From Spinacia oleracea (lineage: Eukaryota; Streptophyta; Magnoliopsida; Caryophyllales; Amaranthaceae), in NCBI RefSeq assembly GCF_020520425.1, contig NC_079491.1:5133143-5197142 (forward strand): DNA of 64,000 nt. The letters run 5' to 3'. The notes under the pieces were generated by a model. That model did no database searches, was not told the origin of the DNA, and saw only the letters and a list, made by a program, of their open reading frames with translations. Numbering within the stretch: position 1 is the first letter of the stretch; each line of letters begins with the position of its first letter. Position numbers and translations under genes: made by a program. Of the stretch, positions 1 through 9,677 are shown one piece after another.

Positions 1-365
1 CGTCATCCTAGCGAAAGGATGAGGGACGACCTCAAGTTGATCCTTCCAAAGAGAAGCTAAATGTCAACAATCATTGTTTTTACTATCTATACACTAGTAC
101 ACTCCACAATGCTATTTTCTTGTGTGCAAAAATCATTCACAGAAAGCAATCAGATCATATTATACCACATCAGAAAATAAATAAATCAGACCAGATCAAC
201 TGAAAAGAACAAGCCTTTATAGTATGTACGAAGTAGTACATTATAGCCAGCGATAATAACCCGAATAAATCCTTTTTAAGGGTGAATAAGTGTAACATTA
301 TAGCCAACAATAACAACCCCAGAAGTCACATTAAAATCGTACGTTTGGGCCATTATTTACACTGA

Positions 366-1640
366 TATAAACCTGGTCCATGCTAACTTAGCATGGATCA
401 GGGCAACGGAGTAATTTGTATGAGAAACATGTGTAACTGTCACGTGACAGTTATTTTGTGATTTTAAATAGTAACTATATACGTATTACAGTAACTATGT
501 GTTTTAAAGAGTTACTATGTGTTTTGTAGAGTTTCAATGCGATTTTTGTTTATCCCACTTTATATACGTTTTAAACTTTTTATTTTTCAAAATTTCAGAT
601 CTACATTCTGTTCATTTCTCTTTCATTTCTCTTTCATTTCTCTCTCTTCATTTTCTCTCTCTTCATTTTCTCTCTATGCTTTTCAAAATTTAGCCCAAAT
701 TTCTAGGTTTTGTTCGATTTTCTTCGTAATTATCTTATAATTCTTATAATTGGATCTATTAGATGAGGAAAAATTGGAGGAAGTAGTAGATCAAGAAGGA
801 GGTTCGTCGTTGCCGAAACCGAATCGAAGAATTTGCGCTCGTCTACAAATTTTCGCAAGAATTTTTAGAGATCACATCTCGGTTTGTTGTTTTTTAAAAG
901 AATTTTAAGTCTATTTTTATTTAAAATTGAAATATTTGTTGTTTTGGAGAAATTAATGTTTGTGTTTTACCGAAATATCGTTTTCACTTCGCAAATTGAA
1001 TTCGATCAGTGACTTCACGATTTCAAATAGTAACTATATGAGTAATACAGTAACTATATGGTTTAAAGAGGTACGTAGTTCTATGTAATTTTAATGGTTA
1101 CTATATGTATACAATAGTTACTATATTATTTTAATGGTTACTATATGTGTACAATAGTTATTATTTTTTTGAGTGATTTGAAATGTTTGTTGTTTTGTTG
1201 AAATTAGGGTTAGTGTTTCATATAGTTAGTATATAAATGATATAGTTACCTTTAATTTATGTTGTCAAATAGTGTTTTTAATAGTCATTGAAGTGTTCAT
1301 TGTGTTTATGTTAGTAGTAGTTTTTAGAGTAACTATATTTTTTTAAAAGTTACTATAACTTTAAATCAGTAACTATGTGTTTAAAATAGTTACTATATTT
1401 TTTAGAAAGTTATTATAAGTTTAAAACAGTAACTATGTGTTTAAGATAGTTATTATGTTATGAACAGTTTATAGTGACTTTTTGATAAATAATAGTTACT
1501 ATACGATTACGTTATGTACTATGTTATTTAGAGTATGTTTTTGTCCGCTTCTTAGATAGTGACTATATGATTATAATGGTTACTATATGTGTACAATAGT
1601 TAATATATTATAATAATAGTCACTATATGTGACACGAGCT
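366..1640. repeat. Motif-cluster element A (GTAACTAT repeats)
   Basis: The stretch begins with a hairpin-forming sequence at about 371-393 (GGTCCATGC ... GCATGGATC). It then carries about twenty copies, in both orientations, of a short motif close to AGTAACTATAT or its complement (for example near 469, 488, 1027, 1045, 1098, 1116, 1366, 1387, 1423, 1492, 1575 and 1615). A closely similar hairpin followed by the same motif lies at 4098-6348, so both look like members of one mobile family. The right end is not defined; I place it where the motif stops. No convincing coding region is inside. The 73-codon reading frame at 519-740 is pyrimidine-rich low-complexity sequence and is not called. Confidence 0.45.
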
Positions 1641-2829
1641 GAGCGGCACAATCAGATCATACTTGATCCTTATCAAGACCAAAGTCTTGACAATTCGTGA
1701 GAACGCATGATTGCAGACTATTATCAAATACATATATGATATTTATGGTAACACATATCAGATCAAAGGACAAAATAGTATAAAGACAAAAAAAAATAGA
1801 ATTGGTCCCAAATGAATTACAAGATGGTGATAAGCAAGATGTGCTTGGATCTCAAGATCATAGTCTTCGTGTTAATGCAGAAAGCGTGCTCAGAACTCAA
1901 GAACATACAACCATCGAACGAGTTTGATCACTTCCTATCTCTAGAAGAAAAGAATTACACACTTGATTTTAATCTACAAACTCAAGGAGAATCATGGAAA
2001 AATAAGTACGTACTCAATGGAATGCCATAATCAAGACTCGGTCTTAGCATTCTAATTAAATTAAAAGTGTACATACAAAATTAAGGATATTTTAAATGGA
2101 CACCAAAAATTATTAGCTTATATAATAGAGATGACAGAGATCAGAGATGTCATTGATTTTGGGAAGCAAATTGGGCTCTTATGAATTAAGGGAAAATATA
2201 TCTCAGTCACGTCATATGTTATACATGCATGACAAATGGATGCTATACATGATCACTAATAATGATTAAGTATATAGTTTTATTATTGCTTCAGGTCAGG
2301 AGTGTGTAAGTAATCAAGATTAGATCTTGGCATTCTAAATTAAAAGTGCACCTATAAAATTAAAGATATTTTAAATAAACACCAAATATTTAAATTATTA
2401 GCATATATAATAGAGATAATAGAAATGTCGTTAATTTTGAGAAGCATATAATGATCGACTTTTGTTTTCTACATACTTTTCTCAATTTATTTTTATGGAA
2501 ATTAATTTTTAGTCAATTTTTACTTTTGACATGCATGATCATGAATCGTAAAGAAAAGTACAACTAGCGAGTCAACTGTAGACAAAGTTGACTAATTTGT
2601 TATGCACATGTCAGTTATCATCCCTACAAGAACATTTTAAAAAATGTTATTTTAATAAAGAAAAATAAGATATGGTCATGTCGGTCCATATCTGTACTTC
2701 TTATGATCGTTGATGAAAGAAATTGTGTGGTTCTTTCGTAATTTTGGCATCCATTAACTTATCCAAGTAGAAGAATAAATAATTGTAATTGATGTCAATT
2801 TTGTGTAGAAAAACATTCCTTATATAAAC
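1641..2829. other. Intergenic, with a direct duplication
   Basis: No gene is seen here. Two diverged direct copies of about 140 bp lie at 2029-2168 and 2312-2447. Both start with AATCAAGA and contain TTAGCATATATAATAGAGAT-like sequence, and they differ by scattered substitutions and small indels. A 72-codon frame at 1812-2030 has no recognisable features and is left out. The first 365 bases of the window also hold no recognisable gene. Confidence 0.5.
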
Positions 2830-2962
2830 GAGCGATTTCCTTCAATATTGCATAAAGATCCAATAATTTCCTAAATACGTTACTTTTTAAGTTATTTCCC
2901 ACCATATCGTCCACGTAAGCAAGGGAGAAAGAGAAGTAATTTTTTTTTTTCCGGTTCAGCAT

Positions 2963-3091
2963 TGAACCGCCATATGAGATAGCGGTTTCGTTTTAAAGCA
3001 AACCGTCATCTCAGATCGCGATTCAATGTTATAAACCGCTATCCCAGATAGCGGTTTGCATTAAAACAAAACCGCTATCTCAGATGGCGGT
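2963..3091. repeat. Four palindromic ~25-bp units
   Basis: Four imperfect palindromes follow one another at about 2965, 3000, 3033 and 3065. Each resembles AACCGCTATC, then a short centre, then GATAGCGGTT. They lie inside the Mutator-type element. Each could fold into a small hairpin; no function is assigned. Confidence 0.6.
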
Positions 3092-3174
3092 TTACTTAAT
3101 TGTAAATTATTTTCAATATGAATTACAGTTTAAATAGAAATATAATTTAGAAGTAACCTCTTGTGACATCAATT

Positions 3175-3247
3175 GTGTCTGTAGCTTAGTGGATAGAGTG
3201 GGTTGTTTCTACGTAGGAGGTCATGGGTTCGAATCCTACCTGATGTG
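3175..3247 (+). pseudogene. tRNA-Arg(TCT)-like sequence, decayed
   Basis: A 73-nt sequence has a good A box (TAGCTTAGTGGATAGAG) and B box (GGGTTCGAATCC) and a TCT triplet in the anticodon position (3208-3210). The acceptor strands (GTGTCTG and CTGATGT) and the anticodon stem pair poorly, so it is unlikely to make a working tRNA. A near relative follows 140 bp downstream in the same orientation. Both sit inside the Mutator-type element. Confidence 0.55.
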
Positions 3248-3314
3248 TTTATTTCTTTTTAACCATTTATTAATATTAATTATAAACATTTCCAAATTTA
3301 ACTTATCAACATTA

Positions 3315-3387
3315 GTGTTTGTAGCTCAGTGGATAGAGCATTTGTTTCCTAAACAGAAGGTCGTGGGTTCGACCCCTAGCTGATGCG
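3315..3387 (+). pseudogene. tRNA-Arg(CCT)-like sequence, decayed
   Basis: This 73-nt sequence closely resembles plant tRNA-Arg: an A box TAGCTCAGTGGATAGAGC, an anticodon loop with CCT at 3348-3350, and a B box GGGTTCGACCCC, followed by a T-run that could end Pol III transcription. The acceptor arms GTGTTTG and CTGATGC pair only through several G-T matches and one mismatch. Compared with the arginine tRNA acceptor GCGCCTG as I remember it, the 5' arm differs only by C-to-T changes, which suggests decay by cytosine deamination. A weak functional tRNA cannot be excluded. Confidence 0.55.
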
Positions 3388-3506
3388 GTTTTTTTTTTTT
3401 TTTACCATTTATAAATAGTACGTGGACGGTATAGTGGGAATTAAGTTAAAAAGTGGCGCATTTTGGGAATTTGACGTTCTTTACACAATATTGAAGGAAA
3501 TCGCTC

Positions 3507-3515
3507 TATATAAAC
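3507..3515 (+). promoter_or_regulatory. TATA box of dirigent gene, also the MULE target duplication
   Basis: TATATAAAC lies 71-79 bp before the ATG at 3586, a normal plant TATA position. The same nine bases occur at 2821-2829 on the far side of the Mutator-type element, so the insertion copied the TATA box. The copy left next to the gene keeps the core promoter while everything upstream was pushed 677 bp away. Confidence 0.6.
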
Positions 3516-3585
3516 CAACTCCTCTCTCTTTCCCAAACAAACAAATTTTACAAAAAAAAATATATAATCAACCAAATTTTGGAAC

Positions 3586-4152
3586 ATGAAAAACTCAATA
3601 ATTTTATTCATGAATTTGTTAGTATTTACAACTTTTAGTCGGGCTGATTGGCCCGAAACTTCAACTTGGGCCAAAACAGAACGTTATGGCCATGAACACA
3701 AAACTGTCCTACAATTCTACTTCCATGAGATTTCTATTGGGGAATCCTCCACCATTGCATTGATCGCCCAAGCCAAACCCGCTGACCCGAACGATGTATT
3801 CCCTTTCGGCAACTTGTACATGGCCGACGAGTTTCTAACTGTCGGCCCGAAAGCAAACTCAACGCTCATCGGCCGGGCCCAAAGTTTCTCCGGGTCATCA
3901 GCTTCTCAAGAAGGTGTGAACTCTTTTATGGGCCTGTGTTATAGCTTTGTTAACGGGGTCCATAATGGGAGCTCGTTTAACATTTTGGGCCGAAACTCGA
4001 TCTTGAATCCGATTAGGGAGTTACCGTTTGTTGGTGGTACGCGTATTTTTAGAATGGCCCGTGGTTATGCAATGGCCCAACAATCCCACTTGCATGGATC
4101 TGGTCCACGCTATAATTACCGTGGACCAGGGTATTTTTGTAAATTAATGTGA
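3586..4152 (+). CDS. Dirigent-family protein with element-derived C-terminus
   Basis: The 188-residue frame begins with a hydrophobic signal peptide (about residues 1-20), so the product would be secreted to the cell wall. Dirigent proteins are eight-stranded beta-barrels that steer the stereochemistry of phenoxy-radical coupling in lignan formation; this role is known for the family, not shown here. Family features are KTVLQFYFHEIS near residue 40, the ADEFLT segment near residue 80, GRAQSFSG near residue 97, and FRMARGYA near residue 155. Family members normally continue with a last strand rich in V, E and Y ending near VYVLHY. Here the frame instead runs into the palindrome at 4098-4128 of an inserted element and ends in unrelated residues, so the final strand is lost. 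The gene has no intron, as is common for the family. It is probably non-functional. Confidence 0.8.
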   Translation: MKNSIILFMNLLVFTTFSRADWPETSTWAKTERYGHEHKTVLQFYFHEISIGESSTIALIAQAKPADPNDVFPFGNLYMADEFLTVGPKANSTLIGRAQSFSGSSASQEGVNSFMGLCYSFVNGVHNGSSFNILGRNSILNPIRELPFVGGTRIFRMARGYAMAQQSHLHGSGPRYNYRGPGYFCKLM

Positions 4153-4589
4153 ACCGGATAATCGACGTCTTATATTATAGAAACTATAGGTTATGTAAAG
4201 TAACTATATCTTCAAAATAGTAACTATGAAAAAATAATAACAATAATATAGTCATTTCGATAAGAATAATTATTCTATCCAAAGAGTAACTATATCATAT
4301 AGAAAAGTAATTTTAACTGTAAAACAATTACTATAAAAATAAGAATAATTATATATTCATTCTTGCAGACAAAAAAAGTAATTATAGAAAATATAGATTC
4401 TGTAAAGTAACTATATCTTCAAAATAGTAACTATGAAAATAATAATAATAATATAGTCATTTCGATAAGAATAATTATTCTATCCAAAGAGTAACTATAT
4501 CATATAGAAAAATAACTTTAGCTGTAAAACAATTACTATATTATAAAATAAACAATATGATATACATATGTTTTAGAGGTTGTATAGTA

Positions 4590-4945
4590 CTCCCTCCGTT
4601 CCTAAATAAGTGTCACATTTGGGCTCGGGCACGGTAATTAATAAAATTGTAAAGTGTGTAAGAGTTAATGATTGGGAATGTTTTTTTTTTGGGAAAAGGA
4701 TAAATTAGATAATTGTTTAATTGAATAATGTACAAATAAAAGTGTATGTGGGGATTGAAAAGTGGAAAAGTGTAGAATGCGTAAGTAAAAGTAATTATGA
4801 TTTATAGGAAAGTGGGAAAAGTGTATGAAAAAGTGTGAAAAGTGTATGGAAAAGTGAGAAAAGTACATGTTCAAAAATAGAAATGTGACACTTATAAGGG
4901 AACGCAAAAAATGGAAATGTGACACTTATTTAGGAACGGAGGGAG
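4590..4945. mobile_element. Stowaway MITE (356 bp)
   Basis: The terminal inverted repeats start CTCCCTCCGTTCCTAAATAA and extend into GTGTCACATTT. A TA duplication lies at 4588-4589 and 4946-4947. Stowaway elements are short non-autonomous relatives of Tc1/Mariner. This one is nested in motif-cluster element B, so it is the younger of the two. No coding capacity. Confidence 0.9.
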
Positions 4946-5159
4946 TAACATTTTTCTATTATATAGTTACTATTGTATATCACATAACTACTGAAATAAA
5001 AAAGAGTAACTATATCAAAAGTAACAGTAATTACAACTCCTAAACAATAATAAAGAAAACATTAACTACTTGGTTAGTTGTTTTATCTACGACATTCTAA
5101 TTATTTGCATCTATTAAATAAACTAGGTTAAACTCAAATATTTTTTTAACTAAAAATTA

Positions 5160-5271
5160 TTAATCGACACGTCCACGTCTCTTTTTTCTACCAGCACGTC
5201 CTCTCCTTCCTCTACCACGTCCTTGGTTTCCATTGTTGTCAGGATTTTCTTCTTCTCTTGCTTTTGTTTTC
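5160..5271 (-). pseudogene. RG-rich C-terminal exon remnant
   Basis: On the minus strand a possible acceptor (TTTTGCAAG, just upstream of 5271) leads into about 37 codons. They are acidic at first (REEEN) and then strongly basic and glycine-rich (GRGRGRRGRAGRKKRRGRVD), ending in a stop at 5160-5162. Such RG-rich ends occur in some transposon-encoded and nucleic-acid-binding proteins. It lies inside motif-cluster element B and may be the last exon of that family's protein. Upstream frames are broken, so no family can be named with confidence. Confidence 0.35.
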
Positions 5272-5984
5272 CTTGCAAAATTTATTTTTGTACGACTTCA
5301 ATTTTGGGTGCATCATCTTTGTATTTCTGAATCAATAATATTTAAACTAAGTTAGTGACTTAACATTTAAATATGAAAAAATGACATAGTAACTATGTAA
5401 AACATATAGTTTCTATTATGCATCATATAGTAACTCTTAGAATTAACGATGGTAAGATACTCGCAGAATTGCAGATATAGTTATTGTTATTGTTATAGTC
5501 ATATAGTTACTGTCATAATAATATAGTCACTTTTATTACTAATAACATAGAGTACAAAGAAAGAACATAAAAAAACATAATGATAACATAGTAACTATTA
5601 AAAACATATAGTTACTATTATACATGATATAGTATCTCTTAATATTAATGATAGTCATATACGAGCAGGGTTGCAGATATAGTTGTTATTATTATGATCA
5701 TATAGTTATTGTGTTCATAACATAGTAACTCTTATTACTAATAACATAGAGGACAACAAAGAGGTTGAACATAAAAATAACATTATAATATACATAAAAA
5801 ATTATACCTAACATATAGTTACTATAATACAAGATATAGTACCTATAAATATTATTGATGGTTATTTAGTCACAAAGTTGCAGACATAGTTGGTGTGATA
5901 ATAATATACTCGATCCATAATATAGTAACTACATCACTAAAAATATAGAATAAACATAAAAAACATGCACATAACATAATAAGC

Positions 5985-6320
5985 TAACATAGTACCTATT
6001 TCAAACATATAGTAACTATATAAAACATACAATAACTATTGAAGAAAATAAACATATGGTAACAAATCATGATAAAATAAACATATTACCTATTTCAAAC
6101 ATATAGTAACTATATAAATAATATAGTAACTATTGAAGAAAATAAACATATGGTAACAAATCATGATAAAATAAACATACTACATATTTCTAACATATAG
6201 TAACTATATAAATAATATAGTAACTATATAAATAATATAGTAACTATTGAAGAAAATAAACATATGGTAACAAATCATGATAAAATAAACAAAGTACCTA
6301 TTTCAAATATATAGTAACTA
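5985..6320. repeat. Tandem repeat, ~95-115 bp period
   Basis: About three and a half direct copies of a unit run through this stretch. Each contains ACCTATTTCAAACATATAG, one to three ATAGTAACTAT motifs, GAAGAAAATAAACATATGG and AATCATGATAAAATAAACA. Copy lengths differ because the 20-bp motif block is itself duplicated in one copy. The repeat lies at the right side of motif-cluster element B. Confidence 0.7.
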
Positions 6321-6356
6321 TATAAATCATACAATTTCATCATATATACCACAATC

Positions 6357-6776
6357 CAGTGGTGGAGCCTGAATGCTTTTTTCGGGGGTGTCGACAGTGG
6401 CATATCCAGGATTTTTAGTGTGTTGTGTCTGATAATCTTCCACAAAACACAATATATTAATAAAAGAAAATGTACAGTCCTAAAATTAATAAATATTCAT
6501 ATTACAATAAAATTATTCTCTACTTGTTTCATATGCGTGGTGGAAAGAATAACTTAATTTAAGAGGGGGGTGCTTGATTTGAAAATCTAAGAGACCAATT
6601 GTTTCTAAAGACTGGTCTCTTAGGATTATCGCAAAAAATAATCCAAAACTATAAGAGATCAGTTGTTTCTAATGTCTGGTCTCTTACGATTATCCCATAG
6701 TGTTGAGATCCGTCCTACATTATAACAGGTCTAAGAGATCGGTGGACCCCCTTGCACCTACCTGGCTCCGCCACTG
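6357..6776. mobile_element. hAT-type MITE (420 bp)
   Basis: The ends are inverted repeats CAGTGGTGGAGCC and GGCTCCGCCACTG, with one mismatch between the arms. They are flanked by a perfect 8-bp target duplication, CCACAATC, at 6349-6356 and 6777-6784. An 8-bp duplication with CAGTG ends fits the hAT superfamily. A second copy of a similar start (CAGTGGCATATCCAGG) occurs inside near 6391, suggesting nesting. There is no transposase. Confidence 0.85.
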
Positions 6777-6809
6777 CCACAATCTTTCATTGTAATAAGG
6801 TTATAAGAA

Positions 6810-8127
6810 TGATATTTCAGTAGGAACACTTGACAAGAGGGGGGGTGAATTGTTTCTTGGGAACTTGAGTAAGTTTCTTGCGGAATTTAAACAATAAAGA
6901 GACTGAGAACAATGAGCGAATAAAGATATAAAACGGAGGAACCTTCTTGACCCTAATCAAGAAGAACCTCACTACTCTTTTGTATTAATGCAATAACTCT
7001 ATTACAAATACACTCTTTAACTCGAGTTCCTCTCGAACACGAGTTCCCCACAGCAATCCCCTTCGATTACTGTGCTACTATTTCTCTCTCTGACTTAACT
7101 CTAAGTCGCTCCTTTTCTCTTTGACTTAACTCTAAGTCACTGTTTCTCTCTTTGACTAAACTCTTAGTCGCTCTTTCTCTCTTTGACTTAACTCTAAGTC
7201 ACTCAAGGATCACTCAATCCTTAAACCCAAAATACAATATGATAGATAGATTCTAGTACGTAATAAAGCTTATAGTAATAAGGAACTCAAGGAACACTCT
7301 ATTTTGCCAACTGACTCTTTTAAAACGTTTAAGCTCTTTAAGATAGATTTTGTAGAAATCAGTTGTATTTTGAAAAGCCAAAACTCTTCTCCTTTTATAG
7401 GAGAGTTTTACCTAAGGTTGGGTACCCATGTTCTCCTCAACTACCCACTAACAGTTACTGCTCAGTAATATGGGCATAGTTGGAGAGAAACAGGGAGACC
7501 AAATCAAAACACTAAATGCACGTTTAAACAGAAATACGTGGGAGAGTTTTAAGGATCATGAAAAATCTTTTGCTTGAGAAACAAGGAGAATGAAAACAGA
7601 ATCCTATGTTTACATTTATTAATTAAATTCATTTTATTTATTAACAAAGATTTTCCAACTTAAAACTCTTTTATAATTACAGTTAATATATTTCAATTTA
7701 AAACGTACCAAAATACTTAGGTTCCTTTCGTTCCAAATTACGTATAAACAATATTAAATACTTACATAAATCCTAAACATAAACTCATATGTTGTAGTCT
7801 TCATGTTGCACCTTTAGAAGCTTCACTCGAAGACTTCCCAATTTGTTCCTTCTCTGGAACATCGAGGATCCACATAATATATGAGGATCTCGCCTTAGGA
7901 ACTCGCCTAAGGATCTCGCCTTTGTAAACTTGCTTAATGATTATATCTTCAATGTAGTGTCTGACATGGATCAATTACTTGCTTATATTCCACGTTGCTT
8001 AGTTTATCAACTCAGGATCTCCTTAACTTAGCATTATCCCTCTAAGGATCTCGGAACCTATTATGCAACATAACTTAACCAATTGTCAGGAGTTTGCTTT
8101 GTCATCATCAAAACTTTAGGGTCAACA
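6810..8127 (-). mobile_element. Solo LTR, Ty1/copia (Maximus/SIRE-like)
   Basis: A 1318-bp sequence has TG...CA ends and a perfect 5-bp target duplication, AAGAA, at 6805-6809 and 8128-8132. Read on the minus strand it opens TGTTGACCCTAAAGTTTTGA followed by TGATGACAAAG, a start I associate with SIRE/Maximus-type copia LTRs. No internal region is present, so this is a solo LTR left by recombination. It contains a short tandem array with a unit near TTTGACTTAACTCTAAGTC (about 7080-7205). The clean duplication suggests moderate age; with one LTR no date can be set. Confidence 0.8.
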
Positions 8128-8518
8128 AAGAATATGGTAAGGAATAGAACATACTTTATACTTGATCGAACCAATGATACACTCCGTATTAGTCTATTAA
8201 AACTGATTGTCTGTATACAATAGATCAATTCAAACACTTCTAATGCGGGCGTGTGATTTTATTGAAAGAACTTATGTATTCAATATTTTCATCGACCAAT
8301 GTTTTACGTCATACGAATAAAAAACAAGGGAGTATTTAACATCAAATTTAAATTTGTAAAGTAAATATTTTCCCCACGAGGTATATATTTGGAGGATATT
8401 GTAATATTGGCAACAAATTAAATAGAAAAATACATAAAGGTTTGCAAAGAAAACAATCATCAACCGGATAAAAATCAAATAACAAAAACAATAGCCCCTA
8501 ATTACTGGGGAGTAATGT

Positions 8519-8773
8519 CTAATGACGTGAAGGGGAGATGTCATGGGAAGATGCAATACCAGTCCTCTCAAACCGTGATTTAGCAGCCAAAGCACACAAC
8601 TCGAGTTGGAGTTTTGATCTCATAGCCTTCTGCTCTGCAGCATAAAGAGCCTCTGAAAGCTTTGCGAATTCGTCAATGATTTGAACGTCTTCAAGGCCCT
8701 TTCCATTAATTGTATATGTTGAACATTTTTCTGTCGACATGCCTCTATCTATTAAACAACCTCCGATACTCAA
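8519..8773 (-). CDS. Possible terminal exon of an unknown gene
   Basis: An 84-codon minus-strand frame has normal-looking amino-acid use (FAKLSEALYAAEQKAM, then LQLELCALAAKSRFERTG) and begins next to a possible acceptor, TTTTTTGAG, near 8773. I do not recognise the sequence, and no upstream exon is obvious before the repeats at 8870-9245. It could be a last exon, a fragment carried by a transposon, or chance. The stretch 8133-8518 holds nothing else I can name. Confidence 0.25.
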   Translation of the reverse strand: MSIGGCLIDRGMSTEKCSTYTINGKGLEDVQIIDEFAKLSEALYAAEQKAMRSKLQLELCALAAKSRFERTGIASSHDISPSRH

Positions 8774-8962
8774 AAAACGAAAATAAATAAATCAATATTT
8801 AAAAAACAACAAATTTGTAAAATATAATAGAGAGGGAGAAAGCCTGAGTTGTATTCATTGAGCAATGCCATATATTTATAGTACAAAAGAGTAACGTAAA
8901 TCTATCCTAATATAATTAGGCCGACCTTAGAAATACAAGTTAAAAAGGTCTTGCATGCACAG

Positions 8963-9244
8963 GGTGTAAAATAAATTTATTGTGCACCAACATAACTTTT
9001 ACCCAGTTTTCTCTAACTTTTACTTAGTTTCTCTAACTTTTGTATTATTAAAAAAAAGTTAATAGATAAATATTTTAAAGTGTTCAATGATTAACTTTTT
9101 ACATTTTTACTTTTTTAGTGATTTTGAAAAAATATTTTTTATTAAAATGAATTTTTTTATAAATAAAAAGTAGATAACTTTTACCTATATAAGGGCAACT
9201 TTTAAGTATTTTACGTCAACTTTTAACTACGTTGTACAATAAAC
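8963..9244. repeat. Single-arm copy of the 57.3-kb foldback family
   Basis: The segment begins GGTGTAAAATAAATTTATTG and ends GTTGTACAATAAAC. It carries the same ordered blocks as the right arm of the foldback at 57315-57904: ACATAACTTTTACC, CTAACTTTTGTATTATTAAA, AATGATTAACTTT, then CTATATAAGGGCAACTTT. It is one diverged arm rather than an inverted pair. No coding capacity. Confidence 0.65.
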
Positions 9245-9677
9245 TAACTCTATGACCTATTTATTTGTATTTGAATTATCATGTAATTCTAATTCCGTAA
9301 CAAAATGCAAAAGATAGATTCAAAAGAGATGCAAAATATAGATGCAAAATATAAATGCAAAATAATACTTATTGGTTAATTATTTTGCTTGTTTTTATTT
9401 TTCTAATTTTAGTAAAGGGTAATATAGGCAATCACTATTTACGTCGTCCCATACGTTATATAGAGACTAGATTTTAGCACGGATTTTATTAAATTGTTAA
9501 GTTAAAATAAAACTCCTGTATATATACCAGCTGCTATATTTTATATATTATAATAGATTAGTGTTTGATTTTAGATTGAATTTCATTTTAGATTTATTTT
9601 TAATTATTACAGTGTTTGATTTTGGAGGGGTTGTATATACGTAGAAAAGGTGAGTTCAACTCCATTTAGAATTAGAA

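Larger units (their letters stand above)
2830..3506. mobile_element. Mutator-type TIR element (677 bp, non-autonomous)
   Basis: The ends are inverted repeats starting GAGCGATTTCCTTC. They stay similar for about 90 bp on each side (2830 to about 2920, and 3506 back to about 3417). The element is flanked by a perfect 9-bp target duplication, TATATAAAC, at 2821-2829 and 3507-3515. Long inverted repeats with a 9-bp duplication are the hallmark of the Mutator superfamily. Inside are four palindromic units and two tRNA-Arg-like sequences but no transposase. It lies 79 bp upstream of the dirigent start codon. Confidence 0.85.
4098..6348. mobile_element. Motif-cluster element B (possible non-TIR Mutator relative)
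   Basis: The left end is a hairpin, TGGTCCACG ... CGTGGACCA (about 4102-4129), followed by GGGTATTTTTGTAAATTAAT; a similar arrangement opens element A. The stretch carries more than twenty copies of ATAGTAACTAT-like motifs in both orientations, densest at 4178-4500, 4955-5010 and 5380-6320. A Stowaway MITE is nested at 4590-4945, and a short basic coding remnant lies at 5160-5271 on the minus strand. The right limit is set just before the hAT MITE and is uncertain; I found no matching inverted repeat there. The left end cuts the dirigent gene. Confidence 0.5.

Noticed and set aside
519-740. Plus-strand 73-codon frame, phenylalanine/serine-rich
   Set aside because: It is a translation of CT-rich low-complexity sequence (TTTCATTTCTCT repeats) next to the motif cluster and has no family features.
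2963-3091. CRISPR-like array of palindromic repeats
   Set aside because: The four units are imperfect, unequally spaced and inside a plant Mutator-type element; CRISPR arrays are not expected in plant nuclear DNA.
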